DNA of 64,000 nucleotides from Aquimarina algiphila (GCF_007489275.1 NZ_VLNR01000038.1:21699-85698); one strand, 5' to 3'; positions 1 through 7,994 are shown, counted from the stretch's first letter. Notes: generated from the sequence alone by a model not told the origin. Numbers and translations are program-made.

Positions 1-2
1 TT

Positions 3-272
3 ATTAATGATATAAAACGAGATATGATGCGCATGAAAAATATTCTGAGGGATAATTATAAGTTTTATAGTCAAGAGCTATTGAATCATCTTTTTAAATT
101 GCCATATACCAAAATCGAATTTCTGATGGAGGATTTAAAAATAAGTCGTGTTACTGCCTCTAATTATTTAAATAAATTAGCTAATGATGCTATTGTTCAT
201 AAACATAAATTAGGAAAGAGTAATTACTATATCAATCCTTTGTTAATGGATACACTTATCAAAAAAAAGTAA
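3..272 (+). CDS. C-terminal part of a Fic-family protein (5' end outside window)
   Basis: The frame is open to the left edge of the window, so this is only the C-terminal piece; the internal ATG at 24 is probably not a start. The visible ~90 residues form a winged-helix-like region (YSQELLNHLF, then YTKIEFLMEDLKISRVTASNYL, then HKLGKSNYYIN) that closely resembles the DNA-binding tail found after the Fic domain in many Bacteroidota Fic proteins. Fic enzymes transfer AMP or related groups to target proteins; the catalytic HPFxxGNGR motif would lie upstream and cannot be seen. It is followed 44 bases later by an unknown HTH gene on the same strand. The assignment rests on tail similarity only. 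Confidence 0.6.
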   Translation: MNDIKRDMMRMKNILRDNYKFYSQELLNHLFKLPYTKIEFLMEDLKISRVTASNYLNKLANDAIVHKHKLGKSNYYINPLLMDTLIKKK

Positions 273-316
273 TCAAAAATAAATAATAGTTTAGAGTTAA
301 ATAATAAATCAAAGCT

Positions 317-901
317 ATGATTAACGACCTTAAAGATAAATATGATTTCGAATTACGTTTGGCAACAAAAAAAGAGGTAGATACTCTTGTTTATTTTATT
401 GCTGAAAAGAAATGGGAAGATAGTAGAAAGTATATAAAAAGCCCCAAACCCAAAGTGATTATAGTTGAGAAGGATGATTTCATTAGTAAAGAAAGAACCC
501 GTATTCTCGAATTAATAGGTAGTAAAGTATTAGTGCAAGATTATAAAAAGTATAATGTATCCATTTTTGTTTACAACTATATCCGAGAGTATGATGAGGA
601 TATCATTTCTTCGTTGACTTCTAGGGTAATTAGCACAAAAAAAGGAATGGAATTTTTAGAGAATGAAGATGTTCTTTTTAATTTGAGAGAGCTTAAAAAT
701 AGTGTGTATTATAAAAAGAAAGTTAAATCGGGTAGGCGAAATAGACCAAGCGAAGAATCTATTCAAAAAACTCTTGAAATTAAAAAATATATTGAAATCA
801 CGAACCCTGAGATGAATATAGATAAGATTTGCCATGAATTTGGTTTTTCTAAAACTTCGTACTATAGAGTAATTAAATGGTTAGAAGTTAGAAATATGTG
901 A
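317..901 (+). CDS. Unknown 194-residue protein with C-terminal helix-turn-helix-like segment
   Basis: I do not recognise the family. The protein is basic and rich in Lys and Glu. Residues ~44-105 alternate hydrophobic strands and helices (KPKVIIVEKDD, GSKVLVQDYK, VSIFVYNYI), which could be a receiver-like or nuclease-like fold. The last ~45 residues (MNIDKICHEFGFSKTSYYRVIKWL) look like a helix-turn-helix. It ends in TGA, which shows that TGA is a stop in this genome. It lies between the Fic-type gene and a tRNA-Asn, where integrated elements often end, so it may be cargo or a regulator of such an element; that is inference. Confidence 0.6.
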   Translation: MINDLKDKYDFELRLATKKEVDTLVYFIAEKKWEDSRKYIKSPKPKVIIVEKDDFISKERTRILELIGSKVLVQDYKKYNVSIFVYNYIREYDEDIISSLTSRVISTKKGMEFLENEDVLFNLRELKNSVYYKKKVKSGRRNRPSEESIQKTLEIKKYIEITNPEMNIDKICHEFGFSKTSYYRVIKWLEVRNM

Positions 902-986
902 AAAATATTGCTTTTTCACCTTTAGAATATGTTACATAGCTCAATTTTCAACTAATTAAGACCATAATAATTCATATAAAACCACG

Positions 987-1011
987 AAATGCAAGCAAAA
1001 TGCAAGCAAAT
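987..1011. repeat. Tandem 11-bp repeat beside tRNA-Asn
   Basis: The unit AAATGCAAGCA occurs twice back to back (987-997, 998-1008) and is followed by AAT. It sits ~70 bases beyond the 3' end of the tRNA-Asn gene, where recombinase arm or core sites of tRNA-targeting elements are found. No integrase gene is visible in the window. Confidence 0.6.
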
Positions 1012-1030
1012 CTTGGTAAAAACCGCCTAA

Positions 1031-1067
1031 AAACAAAAAAGAGCTACGATTTTGTATCGTAACTCTT
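1031..1067 (-). terminator. Rho-independent terminator of tRNA-Asn
   Basis: The arms AAAGAGCTACGAT and ATCGTAACTCTTT (1038-1067, one mismatch) form a hairpin. Read on the minus strand it is followed by a T-rich run, directly downstream of the tRNA. Confidence 0.75.
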
Positions 1068-1078
1068 TGAGTGTTAAG

Positions 1079-1152
1079 CTCCCCCTCTTGGGCTCGAACC
1101 AAGGACCCTTTGATTAACAGTCAAATGCTCTAACCAACTGAGCTAAGGAGGA
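1079..1152 (-). tRNA. tRNA-Asn (anticodon GTT)
   Basis: The minus strand folds as a complete 74-nt cloverleaf. The acceptor arms TCCTCCT (1146-1152) and AGGGGGA (1080-1086) pair with one G-U, and the discriminator base is G. The D-arm (AGCTCAGTTGGTTAGAGC), the anticodon loop CTGTTAA with anticodon GTT, and the T-loop GGTTCGAGCC are all present. CCA is not encoded. tRNA-Asn is a common integration target, and the DNA on its 3' side (1-1078) carries the Fic and HTH genes. Confidence 0.95.
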
Positions 1153-1163
1153 ATTTATTTTTG

Positions 1164-1204
1164 CAAATATAGAGCGTTTTTCTCTTTTTGCGAGTGCAAA
1201 TATA
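1164..1204 (-). promoter_or_regulatory. Two tandem TAnnTTTG promoters of tRNA-Asn
   Basis: Two copies of TATATTTG are read on the minus strand (1164-1171 and 1197-1204), both matching the Bacteroidota -7 consensus TAnnTTTG. The nearer one is 12 bases upstream of the mature tRNA 5' end. A tandem arrangement is reasonable for a highly expressed tRNA. Confidence 0.6.
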
Positions 1205-1325
1205 TACTATTTTTTATATCTCGAAAAGATTTTTTCGATTTTTTAGAATTATTTTTCCTCTATTGGATAAAATAAGGGATATCATCATGTAAAAATGGCA
1301 TTTTGTTCAAGAATGATTACAATTC

Positions 1326-1361
1326 AAAAACCTCCGACTAATTATTTTTAGCCGAAGGTTT
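1326..1361 (-). terminator. Terminator downstream of small peptide gene
   Basis: The minus strand reads AAACCTTCGGCTAA, a 6-base loop, TTAGTCGGAGGTTT, then a T run. This is a 14-bp stem with two G-U type mismatches. It lies 65 bases past the stop of the 55-residue double-glycine peptide gene, which supports that tiny gene being transcribed on its own. Confidence 0.7.
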
Positions 1362-1425
1362 ATATAAGATCATATCTCCTAATTAAAGATTGCCTACCTC
1401 TTGTTTTTTTAGGAAATAAAATCTC

Positions 1426-1593
1426 TTAGTATAAAATAGGTGTTGTAGGGTAAGGAATAGGAAAGTGCCCCGGTTTTGTACAACCATTTTGAGATCCATC
1501 ATCATATACACTTGTTGTATATGGTTCTGTTCCACCGTTAATATGCTTAACTTCTACACTTGTTAACTCGGTTACATTTGTTGAATTTTTCAT
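1426..1593 (-). CDS. Small peptide with double-glycine-type leader (55 aa)
   Basis: The ATG at 1591-1593 opens a 55-codon frame ending in TAA at 1426. The N-terminus MKNSTNVTELTSVEVKHINGG has the layout of a bacteriocin-type double-glycine leader: a short charged start, hydrophobic positions (V, L, V, I) spaced as in such leaders, and GG at residues 20-21. Cleavage after GG would release a 34-residue product, TEPYTT...ILY, rich in Pro, Tyr and Thr with a single Cys and ending in a Pro-rich tail. Such leaders are recognised by peptidase-containing ABC exporters (C39). No exporter or modifying enzyme is adjacent. It has its own terminator and is divergent to a second small GG-peptide gene at 1870. 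The function is unknown; precursor of a secreted or modified peptide is the inference. Confidence 0.6.
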   Translation of the reverse strand: MKNSTNVTELTSVEVKHINGGTEPYTTSVYDDGSQNGCTKPGHFPIPYPTTPILY

Positions 1594-1762
1594 CTTTTAA
1601 TTGATTTACTGTTTATATTATCTTACTACGTTTACCGCTTTGCGGATAACTGGTGTAAATCTAATGCTGGTTGATCTCAAATGCTGAGACGCTGTTAAAA
1701 AATGAAGGTGTAGTTAAGATAATTTATGATACAGGCACACGTTAAATTAAATTTTAAATAGC

Positions 1763-1774
1763 AATCCCGGGATT
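1763..1774. promoter_or_regulatory. 12-bp perfect palindrome between two peptide genes
   Basis: AATCCCGGGATT is a perfect palindrome and is GC-rich against a very AT-rich spacer. It lies in the 276-base divergent region between the two double-glycine peptide genes. It could be an operator; this rests on symmetry and place only. Confidence 0.3.
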
Positions 1775-1869
1775 TGAGACATTGCCATTCTACTTTAGCA
1801 CCATGAGAAATGATAGTGCGCAATGTGATTTTTCAGAAAAAATAATGTTTAATAATAAAAATAAATTTT

Positions 1870-2031
1870 ATGAAAGATGTAAAAGATTTTGGAGTACAAG
1901 AATTGAATTTTAATGAAACCAAAAATGCAAATGGTGGTTTCTGGGTAGAACTGTGGGGTGGAATTAACTTTGCAAGATTAAACAGTAGCAGTGTTCTTAG
2001 TTGGGATGATGGGGCTATCGGATACTCTTAG
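1870..2031 (+). CDS. Small peptide with double-glycine-type leader (53 aa)
   Basis: The ATG at 1870 opens a 53-codon frame ending in TAG at 2031, immediately followed by a strong terminator. The leader MKDVKDFGVQELNFNETKNANGG has the usual double-glycine shape (FGVQELNFNE block, GG at 22-23). The predicted mature part is 30 residues: Trp-rich and Gly-rich (FWVELWGGINFARL...), with no Cys, then a Ser-rich stretch and an acidic end. Aromatic, Gly-rich cores of this size are typical of unmodified class II-like bacteriocins or signal peptides. It is divergent to another GG-leader gene (1426-1593). No export or immunity gene lies beside it. It is too short for most gene finders. Confidence 0.6.
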   Translation: MKDVKDFGVQELNFNETKNANGGFWVELWGGINFARLNSSSVLSWDDGAIGYS

Positions 2032-2051
2032 TCGTTAGAAAACAAAGTGAT

Positions 2052-2092
2052 GCAAAAAAGCTATTTCCATTTTATAGGAAATAGCTTTTTTT
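2052..2092. terminator. Bidirectional terminator between peptide gene and rseP
   Basis: AAAAAAGCTATTTCC, a short loop, then GGAAATAGCTTTTTTT form a perfect long stem with T runs on both strands. It ends the peptide gene on the plus strand and can also serve rseP on the minus strand. Confidence 0.85.
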
Positions 2093-2155
2093 AATTTTTA
2101 TAGAATCAAATTATAGAAGCTTTGTTGAAAGTTCTATTTTTTTGATGAATGGGTA

Positions 2156-3469
2156 TTATTTAAAAATTGCCCTATAAATGTCATTACCGTTAGCAAATAA
2201 TAATAATGCAATTAATAGAATAAACCCTGCTAGTTGAGCATACTCCATAAATTTGTCATTTGGTTTTCTACCCGCAATAATTTCATACAATAAAAACATT
2301 ACATGACCACCATCTAATGCAGGAATAGGTAAAATGTTCATAAAGGCTAATATAATCGAAATAAAAGCAGTTGTGCCCCAAAAAGCTCTCCAGTTCCATG
2401 CGTCTGGGAATAGATTTCCTATGGCTCCAAATCCTCCTACCTGACTAGCTCCCTTTTTTGTAAAAACATATTTAAATTGAGCAATATAATCGTGCAATGT
2501 CCAGTATCCAAAATCAAAACCTTTGGTAATACTCGCTCCAAAAGAATATTGTTTTTCCTGAATTTTATATCCATTCCTAACAACAATTCCTATGAGCCCA
2601 TCTTCATTGGGAGTTATCGAAGTTGTATGAGTTTCACCATTTCTTGAATAATCTATAGAGATTGTTTTTCCTTTATTTTCTTGGATTGTTTTTCTAAACT
2701 CGTGCCAATATTGTATTGGTTTTCCTTCTACCTGTGTTATTTTATCTCCTTTTTTAAATCCTGCTTTAACAGCAACATCAAGATATGTACTATCTACAAT
2801 AGGCTTATTAATAGGGGAGAAAGGCCTTAATACACCAGATTCAAACATTGTAGTACCAATATTTTCAGGAATTTGAATAGTTTCTTCACTTCCGTTTTGA
2901 TGTAAAACACTAATGTTTTTTACATCACGCATGAATAAGTGATGGTTAATTTGGGTAACATCTTCAAGAGGTTTGCCATTAACACTCATGATGCGATCCC
3001 CGTCTTCAAACCCCATTTTTTTAAATGAGTCTTCGATGGCAAATCCATTTGGCATATCATCAAAACCTACATGATTAGTTCCCCAAGTGAATATTATTGC
3101 CATATAAATCAAAAACCCAAGAATGATATTAACAGTAACACCACCGAGCATAATAATCAATCGTTGCCAAGCTGGTTTAGATCTAAATTCCCAAGGTTGA
3201 GGAGGACCAGCCATTTGCTCTTTATCCATACTCTCATCTATCATACCAGCTATCTTTACATAACCTCCTAGAGGCAGCCAACCAATACCATATACGGTTT
3301 CCCCTATTTTTTTCTTGAATAATGAAAATTTTACATCAAAGAATAAGTAAAATTTCTCTACTCTCGTTTTAAATAGTTTAGCAGGAATAAAGTGTCCTAA
3401 TTCGTGTAAAACGATTAGAATAGATAAACTTAATAGTAATTGTATAGCTTTTACAAAAAATGGACTCAT
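2156..3469 (-). CDS. rseP: RIP metalloprotease RseP (site-2 protease)
   Basis: Inner-membrane zinc protease of the M50 family that cleaves transmembrane substrates, classically anti-sigma factors, inside the membrane. The zinc site HELGH is at residues 22-26 in the first membrane helix, and the second conserved site (PALDGGH) lies in the C-terminal membrane region. Between them are two PDZ-like segments (GFEDGDRIMSVNGKPL and GFKKGDKITQVEGKPI), as in the RseP type. The 437-residue length is normal for the family. A consensus TAnnTTTG promoter lies 27 bases upstream of the start. It stands alone on the minus strand, back to back with the SCO gene. The substrate in this organism is not visible. 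Confidence 0.93.
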   Translation of the reverse strand: MSPFFVKAIQLLLSLSILIVLHELGHFIPAKLFKTRVEKFYLFFDVKFSLFKKKIGETVYGIGWLPLGGYVKIAGMIDESMDKEQMAGPPQPWEFRSKPAWQRLIIMLGGVTVNIILGFLIYMAIIFTWGTNHVGFDDMPNGFAIEDSFKKMGFEDGDRIMSVNGKPLEDVTQINHHLFMRDVKNISVLHQNGSEETIQIPENIGTTMFESGVLRPFSPINKPIVDSTYLDVAVKAGFKKGDKITQVEGKPIQYWHEFRKTIQENKGKTISIDYSRNGETHTTSITPNEDGLIGIVVRNGYKIQEKQYSFGASITKGFDFGYWTLHDYIAQFKYVFTKKGASQVGGFGAIGNLFPDAWNWRAFWGTTAFISIILAFMNILPIPALDGGHVMFLLYEIIAGRKPNDKFMEYAQLAGFILLIALLLFANGNDIYRAIFK

Positions 3470-3495
3470 AGGTCGTTCTTCAAAATTAAATCACG

Positions 3496-3503
3496 CAAAA
3501 GTA
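3496..3503 (-). promoter_or_regulatory. rseP promoter -7 element
   Basis: TACTTTTG on the minus strand fits TAnnTTTG exactly and lies 27 bases before the rseP ATG. Confidence 0.55.
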
Positions 3504-3601
3504 ACCTTTTAGAAGGGTATATAAAAAAAATCTGCTATGCAGTTAGGTATATTTAGTATTTTTTTAATGAAAAACAATGTTTTAATAAAGTAGAATCCTT
3601 G

Positions 3602-3609
3602 TAATTTTG
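3602..3609 (+). promoter_or_regulatory. Promoter -7 element of the SCO gene
   Basis: TAATTTTG fits TAnnTTTG and lies 17 bases before the ATG at 3627. The -33 region is weak. Confidence 0.55.
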
Positions 3610-3626
3610 CAGCATAATAATTCGCA

Positions 3627-4298
3627 ATGCTTCAGTTTTTCTCTAAATACAAATTTTTTGCAGTTGTACTTTTTGTATTATCAGCTATTATAATTTCTAT
3701 TATCTATTCTATTCTTAAGCCCAATAAGGTTTTGCCTGTGTATGAACCGGATATGGTAAATGCAGAATTAGTGGATAGTACAGTGCAATATATTCGCAAG
3801 TATCATAAAATTGCAGATTTTAAACTTACCAATCAAAACGGAGAAGAGATCACTCAACAAAATTATGAGAATAAGATTTATGTTGCAGATTTTTTCTTTA
3901 CAACTTGCCAAACCATTTGTCCGATTATGACAGGACATATGAAAGAAATACAAGAACGATTAAAGGATGATAATGAGGTTTTGCTGCTTTCTCATTCTGT
4001 TACACCCCAGATTGATAGTGTAGCCAGATTAAAAAAATATGCTATAGAGAAAGGAGTAAATGATGCAAAATGGAATTTGGTTACCGGTGATAAAAAACAG
4101 ATCTATGATCTTGCTAGAAAATCCTATTTGGCAGCCAAATCAGACGGCGATGGAGGAGCTTATGATATGGTGCATACAGAAAATTTCGTTCTTGTAGATA
4201 AAAAGAAACGAATTCGTGGATTTTATGACGGGACTAATCCAGAAGATATTGATAAGCTGATTGAAGATATAGCTGTTCTGAAAAATGAAACTAAGTAA
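3627..4298 (+). CDS. SCO1/SenC family protein
   Basis: Membrane-anchored thioredoxin-fold copper chaperone or thiol-disulfide protein, usually needed to build the CuA site of cytochrome c oxidase. One N-terminal membrane anchor covers residues ~10-30. The copper-binding CxxxC is Cys94-Cys98 (TTCQTICPI) and the third ligand is His183 (MVHTENF), so all three copper ligands of the family are present. The 223-residue length is typical. No oxidase genes are nearby; the next genes are for ferrous iron uptake, 28 bases downstream, although feoA seems to have its own promoter. A role in respiration is family knowledge; the exact target is not shown here. Confidence 0.9.
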   Translation: MLQFFSKYKFFAVVLFVLSAIIISIIYSILKPNKVLPVYEPDMVNAELVDSTVQYIRKYHKIADFKLTNQNGEEITQQNYENKIYVADFFFTTCQTICPIMTGHMKEIQERLKDDNEVLLLSHSVTPQIDSVARLKKYAIEKGVNDAKWNLVTGDKKQIYDLARKSYLAAKSDGDGGAYDMVHTENFVLVDKKKRIRGFYDGTNPEDIDKLIEDIAVLKNETK

Positions 4299-4369
4299 AA
4301 TTATACACTTCATATTTTTGGATTATTGTATTTTGAAAAATTTAGCTTTTTCGATAAGATTATTTACAT

Positions 4370-4377
4370 TACTTTTG
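4370..4377 (+). promoter_or_regulatory. feoA promoter -7 element that decides the start
   Basis: TACTTTTG matches TAnnTTTG. A transcript starting ~7 bases later would exclude the upstream in-frame ATG-type start at 4326 and leave the TTG at 4407 as the usable start of feoA. Confidence 0.5.
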
Positions 4378-4406
4378 CCTTGTTTAAAATTAATCTAAAT
4401 AAACAT

Positions 4407-4634
4407 TTGAAGACTACAATTGCTACTCTCAAAAGAGGTCAACGTGCATTGATAAAAGAAATCATGTCTGATGTTATTCCACTTAAATTATTAGAAATGG
4501 GATGCTTGCCAGGAAATGAGGTCGAATTATTGCAGACAGCTCCTTTTCAATGCCCAATGTATCTTAATATAAATGGTAGTCATCTTGCGATCCGTAAAGA
4601 AATTGCAGCCCAGATAGAAGTTCAAATTATTTAG
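4407..4634 (+). CDS. feoA: Ferrous iron transport protein A (FeoA)
   Basis: Small SH3-like cytosolic protein that works with FeoB in Fe2+ uptake. The body TLKRGQRALIKEI...LLEMGCLPGNEVELLQTAPFQCPMYLNINGSHLAIR shows the FeoA pattern, including the 'LxxMGxxPG' turn and the 'AIRxxxAxxI' end. A longer frame begins at 4326, but its first 27 residues are unlike FeoA and overlap a consensus promoter, so I place the start at the TTG at 4407, giving 75 residues, the normal FeoA size. feoB follows 15 bases after the stop, so the two are surely co-transcribed. The start choice is an inference; the identity is not in doubt. Confidence 0.88.
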   Translation: MKTTIATLKRGQRALIKEIMSDVIPLKLLEMGCLPGNEVELLQTAPFQCPMYLNINGSHLAIRKEIAAQIEVQII

Positions 4635-4649
4635 TAGCAATTCTTTTTT

Positions 4650-6746
4650 ATGGCTAAGCAAATTAAAGTTTCACTTATTGGAAATCCAAATACCGGAAAA
4701 ACATCTGTTTTTAATTTGCTTACTGGCCTTAATCAGCAAGTAGGTAATTACCCTGGTATTACTGTAGAGAAAAAAGAAGGAATATGTAAACTATCTCGAG
4801 GTGTAAAAGCTCATATTTTAGATTTACCAGGAACCTATAGTCTAAATGCGTCTTCTCTGGATGAAAATGTAGTTATAGAACTCCTTCTAAATAAAAAGGA
4901 TAAAGATTTTCCAGATGTTGCTGTTGTAGTAAGTGATGTAGAAAATCTAAAACGAAATTTACTGCTGTTTACACAAATTAAAGATCTTGAAATCCCTACG
5001 ATTTTGGTGATTAATATGGCAGATCGAATGAGTAGAAAAGGAATTTCATTAGATATTCCGCTATTAGAAAAAGAACTAAATACCAAAATAGCTTTAGTAA
5101 GTGCCAGAAAAAGTCAAGGAATTGATGAGCTTAAAAAACTTATAGAGTCATACTCTACATTACCCAAAACATCCTGCTTAAATGCCCTATCTTTTGCTCC
5201 AGAGTATTTTGACAGATTACAAAAAGCATTTCCTAATCAATCCTTGTATAAACTTTGGTTAGTTATTACTCAGGATGTAAACTTTAGGAAATTTGATAAA
5301 CAAGACTTGGATATTGCTCCTGATTTTAAAATCAAATCAGAAAGTGAACTCAAAAGACTACAGCAAAAAGAAACCATTAAAAGATATCAGTTTATTAATG
5401 ATGTCCTTAAACAAGGGCTTACAATAGATGAAAAAGCTGCTACCGGAATGCGAGCTAGACTCGATAGAGTGCTTACTCATAAATTCTGGGGATATTTTAT
5501 TTTCTTTGCGATATTAATGTTGATCTTTCAAGCGATATATGATTGGTCTTCATATCCAATGGATTTAATCGATGAAGCTTTTGCGTGGCTTAGCGAAGCT
5601 GCAAAGTCAGCATTACCATCAGGTCCATTTGTAGATCTTATTACAGAAGGTATCATTCCGGGATTAGGGGGGATTGTTATTTTTATTCCTCAGATTGCAT
5701 TTTTATTTCTTTTTATTTCAATTTTAGAAGAAAGTGGCTACATGAGTCGTGTAGTTTTTCTTATGGATAGAGTAATGCGTCGCTTTGGATTAAGTGGTAA
5801 AAGTGTAGTGCCATTAGTTTCTGGGACAGCGTGTGCAATTCCTGCAGTAATGGCAACTAGAAATATAGAGAATTGGAAAGAGCGATTAATTACTATTCTT
5901 GTTGTTCCTTTTACAACGTGTTCGGCAAGATTACCGGTATATTTAATTATTATAGCATTGGTTATTCCAGATGAAAAGGTAGGTTGGATATTCAGTTATC
6001 AAAGTCTTACCCTGATGCTTTTATATTTTATTGGTTTTGGGTCTGCCGTTGGGTCTGCCTGGTTGCTCAATAAGTTGCTTAAGATAAAAAGTAAATCTTA
6101 TTTTGTTATCGAAATGCCTGGCTATAAAGTGCCTTTGTTTAAAAACGTTGCTATTAATGTAATTGAAAAAACTAAGGCTTTTGTTTTTGGAGCTGGAAAA
6201 ATCATTTTGGCAATTTCAATTATTTTATGGGTATTGGCTAGTTTTGGACCCAATGAAAATTTTAGTAAAGCCGAAGAAATTGTGACAGCACAATATCCTG
6301 ATGTTTCTCAGGAAGAACTAGATCAAAAAATAGCATCACATAAGCTCGAATATTCTTTTATTGGATATGCTGGTAAGGCAATTGAACCCGTGGTAGCGCC
6401 ATTGGGGTATGATTGGAAAATAGGAATAGGGATTATTAGCTCATTTGCCGCAAGAGAAGTATTTGTAGGAACATTGGCAACCATTTATAGTGTAGGGAGT
6501 GATGAAGAAGAAACCATAAAAAATAGAATGGCAGCAGAGGTTCACCCTGTAACGGGTAGGCCCTTGTTTAATTTGGCTAGTGGAATCTCTTTATTATTAT
6601 TTTATGCGTTTGCAATGCAATGTATGAGTACGTTAGCTATTGTAAAACGCGAGACTAATAGTTGGAAATGGCCAATGGCTCAACTTATATTGATGAGTGC
6701 TTTAGCATATAGCATTGCATTGATTGTGTACCAAATTTTAAAATAA
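4650..6746 (+). CDS. feoB: Ferrous iron transporter B (FeoB)
   Basis: Inner-membrane Fe2+ permease with an N-terminal GTPase. The G1 loop GNPNTGKTS is at residues 11-19, the G3 DLPGTYS at ~58-64, and the G4 INMADR near 121-126. They are followed by the linker helices and then the membrane part with the conserved gate stretches (SGYMSRVVFLMDR, SGTACAIPAVMATR, VPFTTCSARLPVY). The 698-residue length is at the shorter end, as in other Bacteroidota. It is in an operon with feoA and a Cys-rich 50-residue protein. Expression probably responds to iron and oxygen, but no regulator site was recognised. Confidence 0.96.
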   Translation: MAKQIKVSLIGNPNTGKTSVFNLLTGLNQQVGNYPGITVEKKEGICKLSRGVKAHILDLPGTYSLNASSLDENVVIELLLNKKDKDFPDVAVVVSDVENLKRNLLLFTQIKDLEIPTILVINMADRMSRKGISLDIPLLEKELNTKIALVSARKSQGIDELKKLIESYSTLPKTSCLNALSFAPEYFDRLQKAFPNQSLYKLWLVITQDVNFRKFDKQDLDIAPDFKIKSESELKRLQQKETIKRYQFINDVLKQGLTIDEKAATGMRARLDRVLTHKFWGYFIFFAILMLIFQAIYDWSSYPMDLIDEAFAWLSEAAKSALPSGPFVDLITEGIIPGLGGIVIFIPQIAFLFLFISILEESGYMSRVVFLMDRVMRRFGLSGKSVVPLVSGTACAIPAVMATRNIENWKERLITILVVPFTTCSARLPVYLIIIALVIPDEKVGWIFSYQSLTLMLLYFIGFGSAVGSAWLLNKLLKIKSKSYFVIEMPGYKVPLFKNVAINVIEKTKAFVFGAGKIILAISIILWVLASFGPNENFSKAEEIVTAQYPDVSQEELDQKIASHKLEYSFIGYAGKAIEPVVAPLGYDWKIGIGIISSFAAREVFVGTLATIYSVGSDEEETIKNRMAAEVHPVTGRPLFNLASGISLLLFYAFAMQCMSTLAIVKRETNSWKWPMAQLILMSALAYSIALIVYQILK

Positions 6747-6787
6747 AAAAATAAGTTTCAGTATCTTTATACGACTTTATAGGTATT

Positions 6788-6940
6788 ATGAATATTCTTA
6801 TCCAAAATGTAGCGGTGATTTTAGTTTTTGCAGGAGCAATAGGATTTTTAATTAAAAAGTTCTTTTGGAAACCTTCATTGTCTTCTGTAAAGAAAAAATC
6901 ATCAAACTCTTGTGGGAGTTCTGGGTGTGGCTGCCATTAA
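6788..6940 (+). CDS. FeoB-associated Cys-rich membrane protein (50 aa)
   Basis: The ATG at 6788 begins a 50-codon frame: one membrane helix (residues ~3-24, VAVILVFAGAIGFLI), a basic linker, and a C-terminal SCGSSGCGCH tail with three Cys and one His that could bind metal. This matches the small FeoB-associated Cys-rich family found after feoB in many Bacteroidota and Firmicutes, a proposed counterpart of FeoC. It lies 41 bases after feoB on the same strand. Its last 4 bases overlap the stop of the convergent EamA gene. Confidence 0.85.
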   Translation: MNILIQNVAVILVFAGAIGFLIKKFFWKPSLSSVKKKSSNSCGSSGCGCH

Positions 6941-7902
6941 TCTTTTAGTTTTTTTATCCATTTTAGAGGTCCGCTACTAATTAAATACACACCAACAAAA
7001 ATCAAAACACAACATAAAAGTTTAGGAAGTGTTATATCTCCCTGGTATTGACTGTTTACTACAAAATATGATACGACAGCTACAAGAATCATAGCAACCG
7101 CGGGTTGAACATAAATATAACTACTGGAAACGGTAGGTTTTACAAATTGTAAGGCAAACATATTGAGTAAATAGGCAAAAAAAGTAGGGCCAATCACTAC
7201 ATAAGTCAATGAGATCCAGCTAGAGGCATCAAAAGATTGAAAATCTGTATGGATTAATTTTTGGATACAAAAAGGGAACATAAATATAAAGCCAAACAAA
7301 AAAGTCCATACAATTACGGTAATCGGTTTATATTTTGACATAAGAGGTTTTACAATGACTAAATAAAATGCAAAAGCCAGTGCATTAATGCTAACAAAGA
7401 TATTTCCTAATAAAGAACCTGTTCCAAGACCAGAATTACCTAAATAAATTAATAGAACCGCTCCAGCTCCGCCAATGGATATACCTAGAATGCGTTGTAG
7501 TGTCAAAGGTTCTTTAAGTAAAAAATAACTAATAATCACAGTAAAAATTGGCATTGCAGTAATGATAATTGCAGCGTCTACAGGAGAAGTAAGGCTCAAT
7601 CCATTCATAGAAAAGAACTGATTAGTAGCAACACCTAATAAACCACATAGTGCCAGACGGGCTATATCTTTTCTTTCTACTTTTTCTTTTACAAAATACT
7701 TTAAAACAAAAAATAGAATGCCAGCTCCACTAATTCTTAGAAAAACCAATACAGATGCTTCAATTTTATTTGGCATTAACCCTTTGGCAATAAGATAGTT
7801 TGCCCCATAAATCATATTTACACTCAATAAAGCTATGTGTGCTTTGGTTTTATTGGAAATCATCAGGCAAAGAAAAGGAAACTTAATGAAACTATATTTC
7901 AA
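6937..7902 (-). CDS. EamA/DMT-family transporter
   Basis: Ten-helix drug/metabolite exporter of the inner membrane. Two EamA halves are visible: residues ~22-155 (beginning IALLSVNMIYGANYLIAKGL, with LTSPVDAAIIITAMPIFTVIISYFLLKEPL) and residues ~165-315 (ending KLLCCVLIFVGVYLISSG). The paired 'P...LKEPLT..R..G' signature is present in the first half. The substrate cannot be deduced. The first ~10 residues precede a second Met at residue 13, so the start may be MISNKTK rather than the upstream ATG. It is convergent with the feo operon. Confidence 0.88.
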   Translation of the reverse strand: MKYSFIKFPFLCLMISNKTKAHIALLSVNMIYGANYLIAKGLMPNKIEASVLVFLRISGAGILFFVLKYFVKEKVERKDIARLALCGLLGVATNQFFSMNGLSLTSPVDAAIIITAMPIFTVIISYFLLKEPLTLQRILGISIGGAGAVLLIYLGNSGLGTGSLLGNIFVSINALAFAFYLVIVKPLMSKYKPITVIVWTFLFGFIFMFPFCIQKLIHTDFQSFDASSWISLTYVVIGPTFFAYLLNMFALQFVKPTVSSSYIYVQPAVAMILVAVVSYFVVNSQYQGDITLPKLLCCVLIFVGVYLISSGPLKWIKKLKD

Positions 7903-7994
7903 AAAGTTTGAAAACGTACTTTAAAATAGTAAGTGAATTAATTTGGTTACAGAAATGAATATACCTGATGTTGATTTATTTAGAAAGTAATGCT

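Noticed and set aside
3071..3271. Plus-strand ORF inside rseP
   Set aside because: Antisense shadow of the well-kept RseP frame, with no family pattern and no promoter.
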